The notes below the pieces were generated by a model. That model saw nothing but the letters and a program-made list of their open reading frames with translations, was not told the origin of the DNA and did not search any database. Made by a program: the position numbers and the translations under genes. From NCBI GenBank assembly GCA_020062745.1, contig JAGUVT010000056.1, positions 1 through 45,657 of the forward strand: DNA of 45,657 nucleotides, in the 5' to 3' direction. Source of the stretch: Deltaproteobacteria bacterium. Lineage in GTDB: Bacteria; Bacillota; Desulfotomaculia; Desulfotomaculales; JAGUVT01. Below, in pieces: positions 6,463 to 13,282 of this stretch (positions are counted from its first letter, which is position 1; every line of letters starts with the position of its first letter).

Positions 6463-7436
6463 TGAACAAGAGCAAGATAAACTTCTGCGATTTTTCATGG
6501 AACCCAGTGACCGGCTGTCGGACGGGGTGCGAATACTGCTACGCTGCCAAACAAGCGAAACGCTTCTCCGGCGACCCGAGGATGAACAAAGGCTCCAGCC
6601 AGCTACAGAGGGACGAGGCCGGGCTCTACACCTTGGAGAAGCCCTTCAAGAATTGGGGCGGCAAGGTGATACCCTGCCCAGCCGGATTTATCCCCACGCT
6701 CCACCGGTACCGGCTGGCTATGCCAGCACAAAAGAAGAAGCCGGCCAACATTTTTGTCTGCAGCATGGCTGACCTTTTCGGAGCCTGGGTAACCGACGGC
6801 TGGATAGAGGAAGTATTCAGGGCTTGCGACGCGGCGCCATGGCACAATTACCTCTTCTTGACGAGACACCCGGAGAGGTATGAGCAGATTAGTTCCATAG
6901 GGCAACTCCCCCGCTCCGGAAACTTCTGGTACGGGACGACCGTCTGCCGGAGCACCGACCTCGACCGGATAGTATACCTCCCTCGGAGGCAGCATAACCA
7001 ATTCATCAGCATAGAGCCGGTCATGGAGGCGATAGACATCGAAGACCTTACATTCATGGATTGGATTATCGTCGGAGCCGAGACCGGAAACAGGCGTGGC
7101 AAGGTAAAGCCGAAGCGCGAATGGATAGAGGCAATCTTCCAGACGGCACGAGCCGCCGGAATCCCGGTGATGATGAAGCACAGCAAGGAGCTGGCGGAGA
7201 TCTGGGGCGAGGAATTAATTCAAGAGCTTCCTGCGGCATTAAGCCGGCAAGAGGATAAACCAATCCCCCACTGCAGCGACTGCGAGCACCACAGGGCCAC
7301 AGAGCGCCACTACGACAGCGTGAAGGACACCATGATGATGAACCACGTATGTGAGCACGGCAAGACCCCCCAGCGCGTCCCAGGACGATATGCGAGAATG
7401 TCGCCGCCCTGGTGCCCGCTCCGGGGCGAACAATAA
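6459..7436 (+). CDS. Phage Gp37/Gp68 family protein (DUF5131), radical-SAM-like
   Basis: A 325-aa protein. Near the N-terminus it has NPVTGC-x3-C-x2-CYA (Cys20, Cys24, Cys27), the three-cysteine motif expected to bind a [4Fe-4S] cluster and S-adenosylmethionine. Further family marks are FVCSMADLFG, FLTRHPERY, FWYGTTVC, FISIEPVM, and WIIVGAETGNRRGK. Together they identify the DUF5131 (phage Gp37/Gp68) family. The C-terminal 60 residues add a second set of Cys/His residues (CSDCEHH, CEHG, WCPL), a possible extra metal site. The family is widespread in phages and mobile islands of anaerobes; its reaction is not established. Start is ATG 6459 or 6462 after GGGAGGA. Confidence 0.85.
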   Translation: MMNKSKINFCDFSWNPVTGCRTGCEYCYAAKQAKRFSGDPRMNKGSSQLQRDEAGLYTLEKPFKNWGGKVIPCPAGFIPTLHRYRLAMPAQKKKPANIFVCSMADLFGAWVTDGWIEEVFRACDAAPWHNYLFLTRHPERYEQISSIGQLPRSGNFWYGTTVCRSTDLDRIVYLPRRQHNQFISIEPVMEAIDIEDLTFMDWIIVGAETGNRRGKVKPKREWIEAIFQTARAAGIPVMMKHSKELAEIWGEELIQELPAALSRQEDKPIPHCSDCEHHRATERHYDSVKDTMMMNHVCEHGKTPQRVPGRYARMSPPWCPLRGEQ

Positions 7437-7451
7437 AACGAGGCATGAGGA

Positions 7452-7742
7452 ATGAAGAAGACCATCTATCAGTTAGCCTGCTTTTTACAGGAAGAGAACG
7501 ACACATATGCCATATCGACGGCGGACTTTAAGAAGGATACCGAGCTGGCGAAGGAGGAAATCCTGAACCTGCTGACCGAGAAAGTCGGCAAATGCGCTGC
7601 AGAGGACAAGTTCAACATTTTTACCACTGCAATGTACGACCAGGGCTATATCGACGGTCTCCGGATGGGCGCCCAGCTGATTAGGCTGCTCAACGGAGAG
7701 ACGGACACCATAAAAATCACAGAGAGGAGCGAAGCAAGATGA
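7452..7742 (+). CDS. Phage protein of unknown function (96 aa)
   Basis: ATG start with a weak ATGAGG ribosome binding site. The product is predicted mainly helical, with MYDQGYIDGLRMGAQLIRLL near the end. Ends in ATGA overlap with the next gene. No domain recognised; position suggests an early-region helper gene. Confidence 0.6.
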   Translation: MKKTIYQLACFLQEENDTYAISTADFKKDTELAKEEILNLLTEKVGKCAAEDKFNIFTTAMYDQGYIDGLRMGAQLIRLLNGETDTIKITERSEAR

Positions 7743-8092
7743 ACACAGTACAAATATCCCCGGTTTTCCGCAAGGAGATGGAGCAAATACGCGGCATGAA
7801 GCCCCGATTTTTCAATAATGACTCCCTGGGCCGCCTTTCACCGCTGACCCGACTTTTATTCATAGGGCTTTGGTGCAGGGCAGACAAAGAGGGACGCCTG
7901 GAGGACAGGCCCAGAGCGATTAAGAAGGCAATCCTGGGATACGATGATGTAACCGCCGGCCAGGTAAACGGCATGTTGCAGGATCTCCATGACAGCGGAC
8001 TTATTGCCCGGTACCAGGCAGAGGACGGTTGCTACATCCAGGTGGTTAATTTCAGCAAATTCCAAACTCAGCTATCAAAGGGAACCAAGTAA
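7739..8092 (+). CDS. Phage replisome-organiser-like / DnaD N-terminal-type winged helix, short form
   Basis: A 117-aa protein. It contains LTRLLFIGLWCRADKEGRLEDRP, then LGYDD, then LHDSGLIARYQ and a YIQVVNFSKFQTQ strand. This pattern (LPPLARLLFIGLWxLADREGRLEDRP ... NFxKHQ) is the N-terminal winged-helix domain of phage replication-initiation/replisome-organiser proteins. Those usually continue for 100-200 residues after NFxKHQ. Here the protein stops 7 residues later, so either only the DNA-binding domain is kept or the gene was truncated. Start ATG overlaps the previous stop; ribosome binding site GAGAGGAG. Confidence 0.7.
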   Translation: MNTVQISPVFRKEMEQIRGMKPRFFNNDSLGRLSPLTRLLFIGLWCRADKEGRLEDRPRAIKKAILGYDDVTAGQVNGMLQDLHDSGLIARYQAEDGCYIQVVNFSKFQTQLSKGTK

Positions 8093-8124
8093 AATACCGG
8101 CACTAGATGAATGGCGATAACCGG

Positions 8125-8153
8125 TTTACAAGCAGGAAAAATTGTTATATAAT
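8125..8153 (+). promoter_or_regulatory. Strong sigma-A promoter ahead of hairpin RNA
   Basis: TTTACA (8125-8130), a 17-bp spacer, and a consensus TATAAT (8148-8153). Transcription should begin near 8160, just ahead of the inverted-repeat region that ends in a U-run. Confidence 0.75.
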
Positions 8154-8159
8154 AGCATA

Positions 8160-8226
8160 GCACGAGCACCGTGCAGGCACCGAAAAGGCACCAGTATTAC
8201 GCACGGTACCCGGTGCTTATTTTTTG
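8160..8226 (+). ncRNA. Short structured RNA or attenuator with alternative hairpins
   Basis: Directly after the promoter come three GCACC copies (8166, 8177 and 8188) and then GCACGGT (8201-8207) and CGGTGCT (8211-8217), followed by TATTTTTT. AGCACCG (8165-8171) can pair with CGGTGCT to make a terminator hairpin, but the overlapping ACCGTGC (8168-8174) can pair with GCACGGT instead; the two pairings exclude each other. Either a small RNA of about 65 nt ends here, or this is an attenuator for the gene at 8248. Structure is seen; function is inferred. Confidence 0.55.
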
Positions 8227-8247
8227 AGAAGCAGGAGGTGCCAGACT

Positions 8248-8580
8248 ATGGACAGACGTGCAGTTTATTTTTATACGCTCCCAGGCGAGACCGCGTGCGC
8301 CGGACTGGCCCTCGACGTGCATATTCACAGTGAAGTGCTCCGATTTGACGATACCATCAGAGGCCACGAAATCCCTGGCAAGGTTGCAGCGGAAGACGAG
8401 AATGGTTTCACGTTTACGTCCACAGGTTACATGCCGGGAGAATGGCGGTTTGATGTGTTGACGGTTGAGGAGTTTCGGCGCGAACATTATAAGATGGTCG
8501 AGGGAGGAGAAACCATGGCGGCCAAAATCAAAACCACGGATGACCTTCACCAATGGTACCGGCGGGAGTTCGGAATTTGA
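8248..8580 (+). CDS. Hypothetical protein of the element (110 aa)
   Basis: Starts at ATG 8248 after AGGAGGTG; the frame is open slightly upstream but inside the terminator-like hairpin. An N-terminal beta-rich part (RRAVYFYTLPGETACAG) is followed by a charged C-terminal helix region with DDLHQWYRREFG. No family recognised. Expression probably depends on read-through of the hairpin at 8165-8226. Confidence 0.6.
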   Translation: MDRRAVYFYTLPGETACAGLALDVHIHSEVLRFDDTIRGHEIPGKVAAEDENGFTFTSTGYMPGEWRFDVLTVEEFRREHYKMVEGGETMAAKIKTTDDLHQWYRREFGI

Positions 8581-8599
8581 GGTAAAGGAGGGCGGAACC

Positions 8600-8791
8600 A
8601 TGCACTACAGTTTTAATGAACTGGCAGGCATTCCGAGTGTCCGGAAGAAGACAGGGCAAAGGGTACCCGTGGTTATAAAATGCCGTGTTGAACCCCAGTC
8701 CAGGCTTTCGGAAATTGCGGCAGTTACCGCCGACATGCTGCGCTCTCAATCGAAGGCGAAGCGGTCAAAGAATAGGTACCTGTATGAGTGA
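8600..8791 (+). CDS. Small hypothetical protein (63 aa)
   Basis: ATG 8600 preceded by AAAGGAGGGCGG. A short basic protein with VPVVIKCRVEPQSRL in the middle and a Lys/Arg-rich end (SKAKRSKNRYLYE). Ends overlapping the next gene's start. No function recognised. Confidence 0.5.
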   Translation: MHYSFNELAGIPSVRKKTGQRVPVVIKCRVEPQSRLSEIAAVTADMLRSQSKAKRSKNRYLYE

Positions 8792-9020
8792 GGAGAAACG
8801 ATACGACAAGCCATTCTCGCACCCGCGCTGGCACGAACCCATCGGCGGAGAGGTCGTCGGGCATGTGGAACTGTCCGAGGAAAAGCAGAAGAAGGCGCAC
8901 GAGGACGCTGTCGCCATCCTAAAAAGCTGGGGAATAAAAATCAAGGACGAGCCAGAATTCGACCCAAAACCGTGGCAGCAAAATGGCAACAAAAATATTC
9001 CTAAACCCAAAAAATATTGA
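8784..9020 (+). CDS. Small hypothetical protein (78 aa)
   Basis: ATG 8784, overlapping the preceding gene by 8 bp, with only a weak ribosome binding site, so translation is probably coupled. Very hydrophilic product; an LSEEKQKKAHEDAVAILKSWG helix is the most protein-like part. Last gene of the plus-strand set. No function recognised. Confidence 0.5.
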   Translation: MSEEKRYDKPFSHPRWHEPIGGEVVGHVELSEEKQKKAHEDAVAILKSWGIKIKDEPEFDPKPWQQNGNKNIPKPKKY

Positions 9021-9111
9021 TAAAATAAATAACAGAGGCAATAGAAATAACTAAAATCAAGGGGAAAAACCTCAAGATAAATTCAAGTGATAGAGTGGGA
9101 GTGACAGCATA

Positions 9112-9150
9112 AAGGCCGGAAACCAGCTTAAACACTGGATTTCTGGCCTT
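9112..9150. terminator. Long hairpin between element genes and fic copy 2
   Basis: AAGGCC (9112-9117) pairs with GGCCTT (9145-9150). The stem continues through a G-U pair, GAAA/TTTC and CCAG/CTGG, about 15 bp with one bulged A and a loop of 8. It lies between the last plus-strand gene and the end of the minus-strand fic gene, as the hairpin at 3644 does for copy 1, but it has no clear U-run. The rest of 9021-9232 shows nothing else I can name. Confidence 0.5.
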
Positions 9151-9232
9151 GCTCTACTGTGTAATGGGTAGCGGTAATCATGGCAGCAGTTTTGAACAGG
9201 CATGACCTTGGAAGGATGCCCGCTCGGTTATG

Positions 9233-9988
9233 CTATGCCATTTTTGGAAACGGAATATGCAGCAGCCGCATGATTTCCTTCTGCGTTTCGTATACCCGCT
9301 CGGCAATGAATTCACAGAACGGCTCCGATTTACCCTTGTTCTGGTACTGCCGGATGGTGTCGTTGTATTCTGGCCGGAGCACAGGGGGAATAATTGCCAA
9401 CTGATAACCGTCTTGTATCAGCGCCAAATTCATGATCAGGCGGCTCGTTCTGCCGTTGCCGTCGGTGAATGGGTGGATTGATACAAACTTCAGGTGCAGC
9501 AGCGCGGCAAAGGTTACTGGATGGTAATTGTTCCGCTCGGCCTCTACCCATTTCTCCAGCTTCCGCATTTGCCCATCAATCTCCTGTGGCCGGGGGAAGA
9601 CATACCTGGTGCCGGAGACGATAACGCTCTCCTTCCTCCATGTGCCGGCGTTTGCCTCGTCAATGCTTTTGTAGAACAGGCGATGCATGGTTTTAATGTC
9701 CTCCACAGTTATGCGCTGCTCCCCAATCAGGGTAAACATGAAATCATAGGCTTGGCCGTGGCCCACCGTCTCATAGAAATCCCGGAGCGGCCTGCCCCCG
9801 ATGGTTAGACCGTCCTCAAGCACCACCTTTGTCTCGCTGATGGTGAGGGTGTTCCCCTCGATGGCATTACTCGACCATGTGAGCCCGATGCGGTAGTAGT
9901 CCTTCAACTGCTTCAGCATATGCCCTTCGAAGGGGCGAACCTCGCTTATCGCCTTGTGGCAGCGGTCGATTTTTTCATATATGGTCAC
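9233..9988 (-). CDS. Fic family protein (class II), copy 2
   Basis: A 251-aa protein, paralogue of the protein at 3681-4430. The catalytic loop is HPFTDGNGRTSR, fully consistent with the Fic consensus, and the inhibitory S-N-A-I-E-G motif is kept. It starts with GTG in a GTGA overlap with the upstream zinc-ribbon gene, so the two are translationally coupled. The second half of the cassette differs from copy 1 by this inserted zinc-ribbon gene. The proteins are most alike around TWSSNA-EGNTLTISETK and at the C-terminus, and diverge between residues about 120 and 180, as expected if target recognition differs. Class is certain; target and role are not known. Confidence 0.92.
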   Translation of the reverse strand: MTIYEKIDRCHKAISEVRPFEGHMLKQLKDYYRIGLTWSSNAIEGNTLTISETKVVLEDGLTIGGRPLRDFYETVGHGQAYDFMFTLIGEQRITVEDIKTMHRLFYKSIDEANAGTWRKESVIVSGTRYVFPRPQEIDGQMRKLEKWVEAERNNYHPVTFAALLHLKFVSIHPFTDGNGRTSRLIMNLALIQDGYQLAIIPPVLRPEYNDTIRQYQNKGKSEPFCEFIAERVYETQKEIMRLLHIPFPKMA

Positions 9989-10185
9989 CGGCTATCACCG
10001 CCTCCTTTTTCCTCCCGATATGAGGTAATAATCCCGCTGGTTATAATTGTGCCATTTTCCGTAATGCACCAGGGGCAGTTTATACTTTCACAGTCTTTTC
10101 CACCCGGATAACCGGCATTCGAAATAGATGTGCTGAAATTTTTACCGCAAGCCGAGCACGTGTAAGAACTTTTCTCCATCTTCAT
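9985..10185 (-). CDS. Small zinc-ribbon protein in the fic-2 operon
   Basis: A 66-aa protein with CSACG near residue 10 and a C-x5-CPWC group near residue 35, probably one zinc site. It sits between the XRE gene (17-bp gap) and fic copy 2 (GTGA overlap). It has no counterpart in copy 1, although the leader GGGGGATTGTCC before its start is the same as before fic copy 1, so the gene seems to have been gained or lost at that point. It might modulate Fic or be a chaperone-like partner; that is a guess from position. Confidence 0.6.
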   Translation of the reverse strand: MKMEKSSYTCSACGKNFSTSISNAGYPGGKDCESINCPWCITENGTIITSGIITSYREEKGGGDSR

Positions 10186-10202
10186 AGGACAATCCCCCCT
10201 TT

Positions 10203-10418
10203 TCAGTACGTAACCTTTTCGCCGGAAGACGTAATAAAGGCCCCCTCATATCGGCAACCAGCGGCCTCCGCGATTTGCTTCAATTCGTCGACCGTAAAAC
10301 TTTCCCGTTTCATTTTCTGGCTGAAAGCTTGCGGGCTTTTTCCTGATATTCGTCCGAGTTCGGAAACGCTTATCCCGAGCTTGACACACAGTATTTTGAG
10401 CTGTTCAGATACTGACAT
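10203..10418 (-). CDS. XRE-type HTH regulator beside fic copy 2
   Basis: A 71-aa protein with a phage-repressor-type helix-turn-helix: LGISVSELGRISGKSPQAFSQKM followed by FTVDELKQIAEAAGC. First gene of the operon with the zinc-ribbon and fic-2 genes. It differs clearly from the copy-1 regulator in sequence, so the two cassettes carry non-identical repressors. ATG start with AGGAGTG upstream. A promoter with a palindrome in its spacer lies at 10443-10471. Confidence 0.85.
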   Translation of the reverse strand: MSVSEQLKILCVKLGISVSELGRISGKSPQAFSQKMKRESFTVDELKQIAEAAGCRYEGAFITSSGEKVTY

Positions 10419-10442
10419 ATCGCCACTCCTTTCAACATTCTC

Positions 10443-10471
10443 ATTATAAACGAAATCGTTTAGTAAATCAA
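10443..10471 (-). promoter_or_regulatory. Promoter with built-in operator for the xre-Zn-fic-2 operon
   Basis: Minus-strand TTGATT (plus 10466-10471) and TATAAT (plus 10443-10448) with a 17-bp spacer. The palindrome AAACGAAATCGTTT (10448-10461) fills the spacer next to the -10 box, an expected place for XRE autorepression. Confidence 0.7.
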
Positions 10472-10524
10472 CTTTAATATTTCACTTTTATTGAGAAACG
10501 TTAAAAAAAGAATTACAGGTGCAG

Positions 10525-10580
10525 CATCACCAGGAAGACGGCAGTACAATACGACTACCGCCATACAGATGGAGAGTAAA
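10525..10580 (+). pseudogene. Fragment of the 64-aa gene (second copy)
   Basis: 51 bases match 4970-5020 with four differences and keep the reading frame (ITRKTAVQYDYRH-DGE) before a TAA. There is no start or 5' part. It lies beside xre copy 2 at the same relative place as the complete gene beside xre copy 1. It marks the right end of recognisable element sequence. Confidence 0.75.
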
Positions 10581-10612
10581 CCGGTTGCCGGGATACATGG
10601 TTAAGGTTGACG

Positions 10613-10714
10613 TATAATCACGCCTTTGGTAAGATAAGCGTATAAAAAAGCCCGGCGTTTTGATGTATGTTCCCTTTGACCGGGTATATTTTTTCCGGGA
10701 AGGAGATTGATTTG
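10613..10714 (+). promoter_or_regulatory. Leader of the purine operon
   Basis: TATAAT at 10613-10618 has no good -35 box at 16-18 bp. In the leader, CCCGG (10651-10655) can pair with CCGGG (10680-10684), a hairpin followed by TATATTTTTT, or with CCGGG (10695-10699) next to the ribosome binding site. This could be an attenuator, but the stems are short. I see no purine-riboswitch core sequence. Confidence 0.3.
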
Positions 10715-11248
10715 ATGTTTCAGCCGCTGGTGGGGATTGTGGCCGGCAGTGATTCCGATCTGCCGGTAATGAAGGAAGCGGCGAAGGTTTTGGATGAATT
10801 CGGGATACCGTATGAAGTGGTAATATCGTCTGCCCACCGGGTACCGGACAAGACGGCGGGTTATGCCCGGTCGGCCGCCGGGCGGGGACTGAAGGCGGTT
10901 ATTGCCGGGGCGGGGGGCGCGGCGCACCTGCCGGGGGTAATCGCCGCGCACACTTCTTTGCCGGTAATCGGCGTGCCGGTCAGTTACGGCGCGCTAAACG
11001 GGGTGGACGCCCTTTATGCGATGGTGCAGATGCCGCCCGGGGTGCCGGTGGCGGTCGTGGGCATCAACCAGGCCGGCAACGCCGCCATACTGGCCGCCCA
11101 GATCATCGGAGCCGGCCATCCGCCGGTGCGGGAGAAGGTGGAGTCTTTCAAGGCCGCGCAGGCCCGTAAAGTGGAGGCCAAAGACGCCCTGCTGGCCGAA
11201 CTGGGCATTGAGGCTTACCTGAACCGGAAAGGAGACGGCAGGTTTTGA
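10715..11248 (+). CDS. purE: PurE, N5-carboxyaminoimidazole ribonucleotide mutase (or AIR carboxylase)
   Basis: A 177-aa enzyme of IMP synthesis that forms carboxyaminoimidazole ribonucleotide. The signature GSDSDLPVM at the start binds the phosphate; SSAHRVP carries the catalytic histidine; AGAGGAAHLPG and QMPPGVPVA follow. The chosen ATG follows AAGGAGA by nine bases. First gene of the operon, overlapping purB (TTGA). No purK lies nearby, so either carboxylation is done by a distant PurK or by spontaneous carboxylation in CO2-rich conditions, or this PurE uses CO2 directly; the sequence alone does not decide. Confidence 0.95.
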   Translation: MFQPLVGIVAGSDSDLPVMKEAAKVLDEFGIPYEVVISSAHRVPDKTAGYARSAAGRGLKAVIAGAGGAAHLPGVIAAHTSLPVIGVPVSYGALNGVDALYAMVQMPPGVPVAVVGINQAGNAAILAAQIIGAGHPPVREKVESFKAAQARKVEAKDALLAELGIEAYLNRKGDGRF

Positions 11249-12537
11249 TTGAACGCTATACGTTACCGGAAATGAAGCGGATCTGGTCGGAGGAAAACAA
11301 GTTCCGCAAGTGGCTGGATATTGAAATCTATGCCTGCGAAGCGCTGGCCGAACTGGGGCTGGTTCCGCCGGAAGCGCTGGCGGCGATTAAAGAGAAGGCC
11401 GGTTTTGATGTGCAGCGGATTGCCGAAATAGAGAAAGTAACCGACCATGATGTAATTGCCTTTACCACCTGTGTGGCCGAGTACGTCGGCGACGCCGCCA
11501 AGTATATCCACATGGGGCTTACTTCTTCGGACGTGCTCGATACGGCGCTGGCGGTGCTGATGCGGGAAGCCGGCTTCCACCTGCTGGGCAGGCTGAAGGA
11601 GTTGCGCGGGGTGCTTCTGGAAAAGGCGCGGGAGCACCGCAGTACGATCATGGTCGGGCGTACGCACGGCATCCATGCCGAGCCCACCACGTTCGGCTTG
11701 AAGATGCTGCTCTGGGTGGCCGAGACCGGGCGCAACATCGGACGCCTGGAACGGGCGCTGACTGCCGTGGGGGTGGGTAAAATTTCTGGCGCGGTGGGAA
11801 CCTACGCCGAGATTGACCCCCGGGTGGAAGAGCATGTTTGCAACAGGCTGGGGCTTGTCCCGGCACTGGTATCCACCCAGGTGCTGCAGCGGGACCGCCA
11901 TGCCGAGTACATGACCGCCCTGGCGATTATTGCCGGTTCTCTGGAAAAGTTCGCCACCGAAATCCGCAACCTGCAGCGCACCGAAATACGGGAAGTGGAG
12001 GAATTTTTCAAAAAGGGGCAAAAGGGTTCGTCAGCCATGCCCCACAAGCGCAATCCCATTACCGCCGAGCGGGTGGCCGGCCTGGCCCGCGTGCTCCGGG
12101 GCAATGCCACGGCCGCCCTGGAAAATATGGCCCTGTGGCATGAGCGGGACATTACCCACTCTTCAGTGGAGCGGGTCATTATTCCGGACAGCACCATTAC
12201 CCTGGATTACATGCTGGCAAAGTTTACCGGGGTTATGGCCGGCCTGCTGGTTTATCCGGAGAACATGCGCCGTAATATTGAACGCACAGGCGGCCTGGTT
12301 TTTTCCCAGCGGGTGCTGCTGGCTCTGGTTGAAAAGGGCCTCAGCCGGGAACGGGCTTATGAATTGGTGCAGCGCAACGCCATGCGCACCTGGCAGACCG
12401 GGGAAAGTTTCCGGGAATTGCTGCTGGCGGACACTGAGGTGACGGCGGAAATCAGCCGGGAGGAACTGCAGGCGCTTTTCAGTTACGACTTTTTTTTACG
12501 GCATGTAGATAAAATATACCGCCGCTTCGGCCTTTAG
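11245..12537 (+). CDS. purB: PurB, adenylosuccinate lyase
   Basis: A 430-aa enzyme that releases fumarate from SAICAR (giving AICAR) and from adenylosuccinate (giving AMP). The fumarase/aspartase-superfamily signature [11 protein letters not shown] is near residues 261-271, its serine being the catalytic base. TSSDVLDTA and [14 protein letters not shown] are the other two conserved regions. Length is normal. Starts at TTG in a TTGA overlap with purE, preceded by AAGGAGACGG. Second operon gene, 11 bp before purC. Confidence 0.97.
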   Translation: MIERYTLPEMKRIWSEENKFRKWLDIEIYACEALAELGLVPPEALAAIKEKAGFDVQRIAEIEKVTDHDVIAFTTCVAEYVGDAAKYIHMGLTSSDVLDTALAVLMREAGFHLLGRLKELRGVLLEKAREHRSTIMVGRTHGIHAEPTTFGLKMLLWVAETGRNIGRLERALTAVGVGKISGAVGTYAEIDPRVEEHVCNRLGLVPALVSTQVLQRDRHAEYMTALAIIAGSLEKFATEIRNLQRTEIREVEEFFKKGQKGSSAMPHKRNPITAERVAGLARVLRGNATAALENMALWHERDITHSSVERVIIPDSTITLDYMLAKFTGVMAGLLVYPENMRRNIERTGGLVFSQRVLLALVEKGLSRERAYELVQRNAMRTWQTGESFRELLLADTEVTAEISREELQALFSYDFFLRHVDKIYRRFGL

Positions 12538-12548
12538 GAGGGAAGAAA

Positions 12549-13259
12549 ATGGCGCAGAAACTGGCGCTTCTGTACGAGGGGAAGGCTAAAAAGATTTATC
12601 GCACCGCCGATCCCGGGCTTTACCTGGTTGAGTTCAAAGACGACGCCACGGCTTTTGACGGGGCGAAGAAAGGTACCATAAGGGATAAAGGGGTGCTGAA
12701 CAATCTTATTTCGGAAAAATTTTTTCGCCTGCTGGAAGAGCATGGAGTACCCACCCACTTTGTAGAGAAGGTAAACGAGCGGGAGATGCTGGTAAGGCCG
12801 CTGGACATTATCAAGGTGGAAGTGGTGGTGCGCAATATTGTTGCCGGCAGCCTGGCCAAACGCCTGGGTATGCCCGAAGGCACGCCCCTTTCCCGGCCGG
12901 TTTTGGAATACTATTACAAGAGTGACGAACTGGGCGACCCCATGATCAACGATTTTCATATCCAGTCCCTGGAACTGGCCACACCGGATCAGATGGAAAC
13001 AATAAGAGAGATTGCCTTCAAAGTAAACAATGTTCTCCTGGATTACCTTGCGGAGAGAGATATCGACCTGGTTGACTTCAAGCTGGAGTTTGGAGTCTGC
13101 CGGGATCAGATTATGCTGGGTGATGAAATATCGCCGGATACCTGCCGCCTCTGGGATCGTAAAACCGGTGAGAGAATGGATAAGGACCGCTTCCGGCGCG
13201 ATCTCGGCCATGTTGAGGAAGCTTATGCAGAAGTTTACCGGCGGCTGGCGGGCGACTAG
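12549..13259 (+). CDS. purC: PurC, SAICAR synthase
   Basis: A 236-aa ATP-dependent ligase that joins CAIR with aspartate. Family features: [10 protein letters not shown] at the N-terminus, [17 protein letters not shown], then [14 protein letters not shown] and [18 protein letters not shown] near the C-terminus. Typical length for the bacterial short form. ATG preceded by AGGAGGGAAG. In Bacillus purS-purQ-purL lie next to purC; here purF follows directly. Confidence 0.97.
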   Translation: MAQKLALLYEGKAKKIYRTADPGLYLVEFKDDATAFDGAKKGTIRDKGVLNNLISEKFFRLLEEHGVPTHFVEKVNEREMLVRPLDIIKVEVVVRNIVAGSLAKRLGMPEGTPLSRPVLEYYYKSDELGDPMINDFHIQSLELATPDQMETIREIAFKVNNVLLDYLAERDIDLVDFKLEFGVCRDQIMLGDEISPDTCRLWDRKTGERMDKDRFRRDLGHVEEAYAEVYRRLAGD

Positions 13260-13282
13260 GTTTTTAAACACGGGAGAGAGGG

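Noticed and set aside
1-10600. Prophage attachment sites or integrase
   Set aside because: No integrase gene, no tRNA and no direct repeat pair flanking the whole block were seen; the left end lies outside the window.
10600-10714. Purine riboswitch upstream of purE
   Set aside because: No conserved junction sequence or matching loop pair could be found in the leader.
11263-12021. Long minus-strand open frame across purB, and similar ones across purF, purM, ligA and the pilus genes
   Set aside because: All are antisense to genes with clear motifs, lack ribosome binding sites and read as low-complexity sequence.
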